From: Gonapodya prolifera JEL478
Taxonomy: Eukaryota > Monoblepharomycota > Monoblepharidomycetes > Monoblepharidales > Gonapodyaceae
Direction of reading: 5' to 3'
DNA length: 64,000 nucleotides
NCBI GenBank assembly: GCA_001574975.1
Contig: KQ965761.1
Span: forward strand, 86,027 to 150,026
The notes beneath the pieces are model-generated. The model made no database searches, was not told the DNA's origin, and saw only the letters and a list, made by a program, of their open reading frames with translations. A program made the translations under genes and the position numbers. Below are positions 56,885-64,000 of the stretch, piece by piece (within the stretch, counting starts at the first letter, position 1; every line of letters starts with the position of its first letter).

Positions 56885-58683
56885 TAGATCAATGAGGAAG
56901 ATGAACAGATTTCCGCGGCAACCGCGGCTGCCATCGCAGCGATTGGTGGAGCGACACGCTTCGACCCCTGGATACTGCTGTCGAACTTTCCTTCTCCACG
57001 GCTGCTATGCATGGAACTTACATGCGGCGAAGATGATCCAGGATTTTGATTTCGGGCGATCCCTGGACTTCTAGGGGATTTGGAGGGAAGCTGCCATAGC
57101 ATCAGCGCAAAATGGTCATATTGAAATTGTGTCAGGGGGAGCGGTCGCGGGGGGGTTCTGCGGAGTGTCTACGGGAAAGGCCGGGGGGCACGCAGGAGGC
57201 GTGCAGGTAACGAGTATGGGTGAAACACGGGGTACGAGTACGAGACGGGCAGTCACACCGAGTGACCAGGGGGTGACGACGGGGGGGGGGAGTTCGGAAG
57301 CAGAGCTAGTTTTGGGTAGAGCTGAGCTTCTTCTGTAACAGATACAAAGTCGTTTATAAATCGCCAAAATTCTAATTTACGCTATGTCTTATCCGCTTAT
57401 GAGAGGTGGTTGCGTGTGATTTCGTTGACGTGTCGGTGTGTGGAGGGTGGCCTCAGCGGAATCGGACTCAGTAACCTGCGAGGTGCGCCCAAGCCCCTCG
57501 CAATTGTTGACACTATCGCGGAGATGAAAGAGGAACCTGAAGGCCGAGACAAGTTGTCTCTCGAAATAGTAACGGAATTCGGTCCTCTTTCCCTTATGCT
57601 GACCCTCATGTCGACCCGCTTTGAGTCTTACCAAGACCTCAGCACGTCCCTCCTCCATATGCAGCAAAGAGGCTCGCCGTCGAAGTCGAGGCACTTCGAG
57701 CGCTCCTCAAGCATTACACAGAATGCAACATTGGCCTGGAAACCTCCACATAAAACTCTTGGATCTCTGCAGCCCTTAGCACAGCGTCCTACTGTGGGAA
57801 AGGTGACGCAGTACAACTCTTGGTCGCTGAAGGTACCCGCGTCAGTTCCACCCATTTCAACCTCATGGCGGCACGTGAAAAGACTGAGACACTGAAGGCG
57901 ATGTTTGATATCCTGGAGAAACTAGGAGAGACAATGCCCCAAAAGGGCTTTTTACTCTCTACATCTCTATTTAATCACATCTCAACGGTAAGACTTATCC
58001 TGGAGCGCCACCCCGCAAGCCGAGGTCACGTACACGAGGCGCTCATTGTTGCAGAGCGGCTTGGGCGGGCGGGATTACTTCGGACAATTATCTAAACCGT
58101 CCCGAAATCATTTGTGGCGTCCGACGGGTGGATTGAGAGAGCTACCACACGACGTGCGTGCACGCCGATAGTGAAAGTTCTTCTTGACCTACACAATCTT
58201 GGGACGATTCAAGGGGATCCGAAGAAGATGCTTCTGGATGCCCTGCTCGCGTGGCACACGGGGGCAGTGAAGCATATTTTACGACATCTCTCAATGAACA
58301 TCCGAGCCATCTACAGTCAGACCAGTTTCTGGGACACAGTTCGTGAAGGATTCACAGGACGTCTCGCGGGGGCTATTTTGGGATTTGGTGACGCGGACTC
58401 TGTGCAGTTGGCTGCAGCACACCTCCTCCCCATTGCCGCAAGCGAGGGTGCTGTGCGAACGATGAGGAACTTCCTGCGTAGTGGCCTCAAGAGAGAACCA
58501 TTGGTAGACGTTCACGAGGGCGATGATGCGGCCCTCATTGCTGCAGTCGAGGCCTCAATGTTGACCTCGGCGACGTTCCTGCTCTCGCACGGATCTCGTG
58601 TTGGCACCCAACGGGGGAGGGCGCTGAAAGTTGCGGAAGAAGACGGTATGAACAAATTGTGGACGCTTTCAGAGCCCAAGTGA
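56885..58683 (+). pseudogene. Ankyrin-repeat protein, decayed
   Basis: Pieces of ankyrin-like sequence lie in order on the plus strand: TRFDPWILLSNFPSPRLLCM and AAIASAQNGHIEIVS near 56930-57135, a G-rich unlike stretch (57135-57330), then VEALRALLKHYTECNIGLE, a TAA near 57754, SAALSTASYCGKGDAVQLLV, STVRLILERHPASRGHVHEA, a TAA at 58093-58095, and VKVLLDLHNLGT to the final TGA at 58681-58683. Stops and frame changes show a broken gene; no GT-AG intron removes the TAA stops. Confidence 0.55.
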
Positions 58684-58950
58684 ACGACCATTAGTGTTCG
58701 TATAATTTGATGTGAATCTGACGTTTCACGGGATATTCTACATGCCGTGCTGCAAATTGCGATAACATTGAGTCGACGCCTTTTACTGTACACATTCTTT
58801 TTCGTCCATTGAGCAAATATAGCGCTCCGTTCTTGGAAGTGAATTGAATGTGATAAGGACCCGAACATTTTTCACTCGTCAAACCGTCGACATATAATAC
58901 ACATTTACTTATTACTATTGTGCGAATGCACCGCTGATGGCGACGGTGAC
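58684..58950. other. Intergenic, nothing recognised
   Basis: AT-richer spacer between the ankyrin pseudogene and the 3' end of a minus-strand gene. Confidence 0.4.
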
Positions 58951-59390
58951 CTAACGTATTCGACGGCATTCTGCACCTCTGAGAGCAACATTTTCATTGG
59001 ACATTAGCGGAGCCAAATCACGATCACAGCAAGAGGTCCTCACCTCAGACCATGTGGCTTCGTGTTCCTTTGATTCTGCTTTCCATTTCACGCAATTGAA
59101 GTTGTAGAACCTGCCTGCAAGAGCAAGTTCGTCCATGAACTGCTTTGACGCAGTTAATACGAGAGTGCTTTGGATATCCTGTATCAACACAAAGACCTCC
59201 CCATATGAAAGGAGCGTCATGTCCTGCGAAGAAGTCAATTGAGCAAGATTTTGGCTGTTCCGATAAATGCTGAGCCACCCCACGAGGGCTGCGCCACACC
59301 ATTCAACACCACCAATATTGGATAGAACAGATTCAACCCTTAGCCCGAGGCATTCAATTTTTTTGTATCCAAGGGAAGTGATTGGCTAGG
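58951..59390 (-). CDS. Hypothetical protein, 3' exon(s) only
   Basis: A minus-strand frame entered by a CCTAG acceptor near 59391 reads TSLGYKKIECLGLRVESVLS, GGVEWCGAALVGWLSIYRNSQ, DMTLLSYGEVFVLIQDIQST and FYNFNCVKWKAESKEHEATW, ending near 58951. The sequence is clearly coding-like with a structured alternation of strands and helices, but no family is recognised. The 5' exons are not identified; a (GCA)7 repeat lies just upstream. Confidence 0.45.
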
Positions 59391-59398
59391 CAAAAAGG

Positions 59399-59421
59399 CA
59401 GCAGCAGCAGCAGCAGCAGCA
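59399..59421. repeat. (GCA)n microsatellite
   Basis: About seven GCA units in a row, beside the hypothetical minus-strand gene; they would code poly-Ala in one minus-strand frame. Confidence 0.85.
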
Positions 59422-59712
59422 AAGAGAGGTGGAGCACCCAAAGGTTCACGCGCGCGATCATTTTCCGGATCATGGATCACATCGCGCATCGCAGATACGT
59501 TTCTGATACATGGTAAAAGACTCTGATACTCTGTGCTCAATGTGAACGCCCCGATCAACAATCTTTCTGATCCGTTCTGATCTTTCTGAGCAGCTTTCAT
59601 GATATTCTGGGAGTGACAATTTGTCAGATATGAAGAAGCCGGAGCCACTTGAGTCCCTTCCAGGACTTCTGAAACCATCAGAGCGTTTGCAATATCTCCT
59701 AGATGTGAAAAG

Positions 59713-60264
59713 TTGCCACCAATCATCCATTTCTACGGGCATATGCATGATCATAATGGGCCTATCACACCAAGCTGTTTCAGCCAGTTTTATCCTGTGC
59801 AGTTTGAGGTAGATGGCTTGGTGTTCCAAACAGCAGAGCATGCAATGATGGCTGCAAAGGCGCAGTTCTTTGGTGATGACCAATCACTCCAAAGCATTTT
59901 GGCAGCCAGCACACCTGGTCAGGCAAAGATGCTTGGAAGAAGAGTTCAAAGATTTGAAGAGAAAGAATTGGACGCAGTGAGATATGACATTGTGGTCAAG
60001 AACAATATGTCAAAATTTAGCCAAAATGATGAGATTGCAGAGTTTCTGCTTGACACTGGGGATGCAATTCTGGTTGAAGCTTCGCCTTCAGATCACCAAT
60101 GGGGTGTTGGATTGGGATTGAAGAACCCATCTGTGCATGTCCCAAGTGAGTGGAAGGGGAAAAATCTGTTGGGCTTTGCATTGATGGTAGTTCGTGAGAG
60201 ATTGTATCACCAAAAAGTGAAAACTTTACCAAATACAATATTTTTCTACCAAAGACATCTATGA
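59713..60264 (+). CDS. NADAR (YbiA-like N-glycosidase) domain protein
   Basis: The domain starts IHFYGHMHDHNG, then CFSQFYPVQFEVDGLVFQTA with the conserved EH of TAEHAMM, KAQFFGD, RRVQRFEEKELDAVRYDI, LLDTGDAILVEASPSDHQWG with the conserved D/W, and GKNLLGFALMVVRERL. NADAR proteins cleave N-glycosidic bonds of riboflavin intermediates or ADP-ribosylated substrates. The first in-frame ATG is at 59743, inside the domain; the frame is open from 59713 without ATG, so a short 5' exon is likely. No intron lies inside the domain, GC content is lower than in neighbouring genes, and the stop is three bases before the next gene's ATG. Confidence 0.82.
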   Translation: MPPIIHFYGHMHDHNGPITPSCFSQFYPVQFEVDGLVFQTAEHAMMAAKAQFFGDDQSLQSILAASTPGQAKMLGRRVQRFEEKELDAVRYDIVVKNNMSKFSQNDEIAEFLLDTGDAILVEASPSDHQWGVGLGLKNPSVHVPSEWKGKNLLGFALMVVRERLYHQKVKTLPNTIFFYQRHL

Positions 60265-60267
60265 CAA

Positions 60268-61034
60268 ATGCCTCATATGTATAGGCATAAAAAAGACCCC
60301 ATTGACAAGCGAGATTTTCAAATCCATGACCACTTCAAGCTCCATGTAGTTTCAGCACTCCCATCATCAAATGGATTTACAACATTCCGGGAACGCACCA
60401 GATATTTTGGAGCAAGGAGATCATGGGGCGTGCTGTGCGAACGAGATATCAAATGCACTTTGTTTTTGTTTGAATAAAGAGCATTCCCTAGATTTCCAGC
60501 TGCCAGACTGTATATTTACTATTTCGCGAGAGTGCTGGATGGCTCTCAAGTCACCGAAGACTCGGGATCACAATTCGATCTGGCTTCAAAAGTGTAGCAC
60601 AGTTTGGGGCATCCAGTGAGCAACTGGATCCGTATGACATTTCCAAGATTACTCAGGCGCCATCAAGAGAGGCTCAGCAGACTGCTCACAGCCATATCAA
60701 GTCATTCAGATACGTAAGGATTCCGCACAATCTGCCTTCAATAAAGCAGGTTCTCGCTTCTGGATTCCCGATTGTTATTGGAATTCAAGTGTATTCGTTC
60801 TTTGAAGATGATGAGGTAGCAAAAACTGGGCAAGTTCCAATCCCTGACACAGAAAGCGAAGAGCCATTGGGTGGGCATGCAGTGGGGCACTACGGATATG
60901 ATTACAGCACCAAAATTATGTCCAATTCGTGGGGCACCGGTTAGGGAGACGCTGGGTATGGATACTTGCCCAATGGCTATGTTACAAATCAAGATTTGAC
61001 AGACGACCTATGGACTGCAAAGTTTTTCCAATGA
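60268..61034 (+). pseudogene. Papain-like (C1A) cysteine peptidase, broken
   Basis: Segments in order match the C1A subfamily found in bacteria, protists and large DNA viruses: KKDPIDKRDF, ILEQGDHGACCANE (cysteine region), RLYIYYFARVLDG with TEDSGSQ, SGFKSVAQFGASSEQLDPYD, GFPIVIGIQVYSFFEDDEVA, GGHAVGHYGYD (histidine), and SNSWGTG (asparagine) with GYGYLPNGY. The copy is broken in several places and not translatable as one frame. It begins three bases after the NADAR stop and has no introns. Whether the donor was bacterial, viral or an older host gene cannot be told from sequence alone. Confidence 0.7.
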
Positions 61035-61472
61035 CTAGTTTGATTGCGTTGGATCTCTCGTGATCTTGACCTGTAAAAGGAATCAGCTATAGATCTCCGA
61101 GTTGCTTGAAGTCGTGACCGCATGTGGGGCACTGCGAGCCTGCAGAGTCGAGCATGAGGTTGGATTCTCGGCGGATCTCTGTCATCCACAACACCACCAC
61201 GCCGCGTGCACCAAGCGAGGCGTCGATATCCTCATGACGTCGTAACAAAGGAGAACACGCACCAAAGAATGAACCCTTTTGCTGTGGCTTTGGAGCGTGG
61301 CATTTCATCATTTTCGCATTAACAAGAAGTTACGTACACTGTGTTTGCAACTGGAGGTGTTCAATGGGTTGGATCACGGCCCCGTAGACCTTTTGGCAAC
61401 TCCATCAAATTAAAGTGTATGAGGATGTACGTATGAGGATGTAACAAGTCTTATGAATTACAAATATCGCAC
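61035..61472. other. Intergenic with a small zinc-ribbon-like frame
   Basis: See the 74-codon candidate at 61087-61311. Otherwise no feature. Confidence 0.4.
61087..61311 (-). CDS. Small CxxC protein candidate (74 aa)
   Basis: ATG at 61311 opens 74 codons ending with SQCPTCGHDFKQLGDL, a zinc-ribbon-like half motif (CPxCGHxF). Another Cys pair nearer the N-terminus is not in a clear CxxC. No family recognised; it could be a small gene, a fragment, or chance. Confidence 0.3.
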   Translation of the reverse strand: MMKCHAPKPQQKGSFFGACSPLLRRHEDIDASLGARGVVVLWMTEIRRESNLMLDSAGSQCPTCGHDFKQLGDL

Positions 61473-64000
61473 TCATAACACGAAGCAACAGGATTTTCCA
61501 TTGTGCTTCCCCACACTTTTCTTAATTCCAAGGTCCTTCTTCACACCGTTTCCATCACCGTAGCGGATTTGGAGAGCAAACTGAGCCATGCCATGCGCTT
61601 GTTCTGTGGCCTTGGTCCACCAAAAGACGGCCACTTCATTGTTCTTCTCCACGCCTTCTCCATTGGCGTAGCAGCACCCAAGTCTGAACTGCGCTTGGGC
61701 GACCTTTTGCTCTGCGGCCTTGATCCACCAAAAGACCGCCATTTTATTGTTCCACTCCACACCTTCTCCATTGGCATAGCAATTTGCAAGGGAGTACTGT
61801 GCAAAAGAATCTCCTTGCTCTGCGGCCATGGTCCACAATAACTCAGCCCTCTTATTGTCCAATTCCACACTTTCTCCCTTGGCGTAGCAATTTCCAAGAT
61901 TGGACTGGGCAGCGGCATATCCTTGCTCTGCAGCCTTGGTCCACCAAACCATGGCCATTTTATCGTTCTTCTCCACACCCTTTCCATTGAGGTAGCAAAT
62001 TCCAAGTTTGAACTGTGCTTCAGCATGTTCTTGCTGTGCAGCCTTAATCCACCACAACACAGCCATTTCATCACTCCTCTCCACACCTTCTCCATTAGCG
62101 CAGCAATTTCCAAGATTGAACTGCGATTTGGCATGCCCTTGCTCTGCGGACTTGGCCCACCAAAAAACAGACATTTCATTGTTCTTCTCTGTTACTTCTC
62201 CCTTCGCATAACAATTTCCAACAATGAACTGTGCTCGGGAACCCCCTTGCTCCGCGGCCTTTGTCCACCAAAACATAGCCGTTTTATTGTCCATTTCCAC
62301 ACCTTCTCCATAGGCGTAGCAAATTCCAAGATTGAATTGAGCTTTGACTTCCCCTTGCTCAGCAACCTTAGTCCACCAGAACACAACCCTTTCATCATCT
62401 TTGTCCACACTTTTTCCATTCTCGTAGCAAATTCCAAGATTGAACCGTGCTCCGGCATGCCCTTGCTCTGCGGCCTGAGTCCACCAAAACACAACCTTTT
62501 CGTCATCCTTCTCAACACCTTGACCATCATCGTAGCAAGATCCAAGATTGAACTGTGCCTGCGAGTGCTCTTGCTCTGCAGCCTTGGTACACCAGAACGC
62601 AACCATTTCAGTGTCCTTTGCTACGCCTTCACCATTGGCAAAACAGTTTGCAAGATAGTACTGCGCATCGGTATCTCCTTGCTCTGCCGCCCTGGTCCAC
62701 AATAGCACAGCTTTCTTAGTGTCCTTCTCCACACCTTCGCCTTCACGGTAGCAAATTCCAAGATTCAATTGTGCCTTGAATGACCTTGCTCCGCAGCGTT
62801 GGTCCACCAAAATACGGCCATTTAAGGTTCTTCTCCACACCTGTTAGATGGGCGTAGTAGGATCCAAGATAGAACTGTGCCTGGGCATCCCCTTGCTCCG
62901 CGGTATTGGTCCACCAAAAAACAGTCATTTTAAGGTTCTTCTCCACACCTGTTCCATTGGCATAGCAAGACCCAATTTTGAACTGTGCTTGGGTATCCCC
63001 TTGCTCTGCGGCCTCTGTCCACCAAAACACAGCCACTTCAGCGTCCTTCTTCACACCTTTTCCAATGTCGTAGCAAGTTCCAAGATTGCACTGTGCATCG
63101 GCATACCCTTGCTCCGCGGCTTTAGTCCACCAAAAGAGAGCCATCTTATTGTCCTTTGCCACACCTTTTGATCCATTGGCGTAGCAAAGTCCAAGGGCGT
63201 TCTGTGCTGTGGTATCGCCTAGCCCTGCCGCCTTGGTCCACCAAAATACAGCCATTTTCTCATTCTTCGCCACACCTTCTCCATCATTGTAGCAAACTCC
63301 AAGATTGTACTGTGCGAGGGCGTCCCCTTGCTCTGCGGCCTTTGTCAGCCAAAACACCGCCATACAATTGTCTTTCTCCACACCTCTTGCGTCGTGATAC
63401 AAAACTCCAACGTTGAACTGAGCTTTGGAATGCCCCTTGCTCCGCAGCCTTGGTCCACCATAAGACAGCCATTTCATAATTCATCTCCACTCCTGTTCCT
63501 GTCACGCATGCAATTTCCAAAATTGAACTGTGCTTCAGCATGTCCTTGCTTTGCAGCCTTGGTCCACCACAATGCAACCAGTTCATCATTTTTCTCAACA
63601 CCCCTGCCACTGACATAGCGAATTCCAAGGTTGAACTGTCCTTCGGGAACCCCTTTCTCTGCGGCCTTGGTCCACCATAATCCAGATTCAACAAAATCTT
63701 TCGCAACACCTCCCAGTCCTTGGTCGTAAAAGGTTGCGATTTGCAAAAGAGCTTTCGGATGATCAAACTTTGCAGCTCTCAAGTATAACTGGAAAGAACT
63801 TGTGAAATCTTGCGGAACTTCAAGGGAACCTTTGAAATATTTTTGCGCAAGGAGCACAAGTTCCAGAACATTGCTAGGAATATTGGGAAGGAGGGTTTCA
63901 ATGTTTCGTGGTTTTGGACGATGAATCTCAGGTCTTGGTTGAAAAAGTGTGTGTCTCAAACTAATATCAGGAATCAAAAATACATATTGTACTCACTTGA
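61473..64000 (-). CDS. Sel1-repeat protein with C-terminal CAAX box (5' partial)
   Basis: Reading from the right edge, a 36-base GT-AG intron (63961-63996) is followed by a leader (NIPSNVLELVLLAQKYFKGS) and about 21 Sel1 repeats of 36 residues, with consensus VEKNxxMAVFWWTKAAEQG and AQFNLGxCYANGEG. The repeats end with a basic tail and the last residues KSCCFVL, where CFVL is a CAAX box predicting geranylgeranylation. Frame changes near 63480-63440 and 62830-62790, each inside an otherwise normal repeat, could be real or assembly errors. Sel1 repeats form superhelical scaffolds; in fungi Skt5/Chs4-type chitin-synthase regulators combine Sel1 repeats with a CAAX box. The first exon lies beyond the window. 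Confidence 0.85.

Noticed and set aside
19455-58683. Reassigned stop codons as an explanation for internal stops
   Set aside because: TAA, TAG and TGA all appear as proper ends of clean genes here, and the internal stops occur only in decayed families.
60268-61034. A viral insertion as the proven source of the NADAR/peptidase pair
   Set aside because: No capsid, polymerase or other virus hallmark lies nearby, so origin is left open.
61503-63618. Long plus-strand frames opposite the Sel1 repeats
   Set aside because: They are periodic shadows of the minus-strand repeats.

Overview
The window is fungal nuclear DNA. The genes are protein-coding with short introns (mostly 50-130 bases, GT-AG, one GC-AG), lie on both strands and use ordinary stop codons. 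The gene set (a secreted GH128-type glucanase, ALG7, SEC62, DBR1, a half-size ABCG transporter, a Ragulator subunit, sepiapterin reductase, U2 snRNA) points to a filamentous or zoosporic fungus. An early-diverging, chytrid-like lineage is my inference; no marker here settles it. Two assembly gaps are present (39398-40344 and 52953-53006).

Layout. 1-39397 is one contig with the same tRNA-Asp-bearing repeat at both ends in opposite orientations. Inside it lie a decayed F-box/LRR gene split by a foldback element, a DUF1917 (UPF0696) gene, methylmalonate-semialdehyde dehydrogenase, 2-oxoglutarate dehydrogenase E1, a His-rich polytopic membrane protein, a 1.5 kb field of degenerate direct repeats, a divergent motor-only kinesin, an F-box gene with one internal stop, LAMTOR2, a broken F-box/cysteine-rich gene, the divergent pair SDHAF2/sepiapterin reductase, an AMP-forming acyl-CoA ligase with frame breaks, a B-type cyclin, lariat debranching enzyme DBR1 and a GH128 glucanase. 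40345-52952 holds a U2 snRNA gene, ALG7, an ABCG half-transporter, SEC62 and a stub resembling the N-terminus of cohesin SA/Scc3. 53007-64000 holds a membrane J-domain protein, a TPMT-type methyltransferase, an ankyrin pseudogene, a low-GC NADAR/papain-like pair and a protein of about 21 Sel1 repeats ending in a CAAX box and running off the right edge.

Functional themes. The mitochondrial enzymes (ALDH6, OGDH E1, SDHAF2) serve valine/pyrimidine breakdown, the TCA cycle and complex II assembly. ALG7, SEC62, the J-domain protein and the glucanase serve the secretory pathway and wall. U2 snRNA and DBR1 serve splicing. These housekeeping genes read cleanly once introns are placed, whereas F-box, ankyrin, acyl-CoA ligase, SA-like and papain-like genes are interrupted. 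That contrast suggests real turnover of repeat-domain families, although unpolished one-base indels in homopolymers cannot be excluded.
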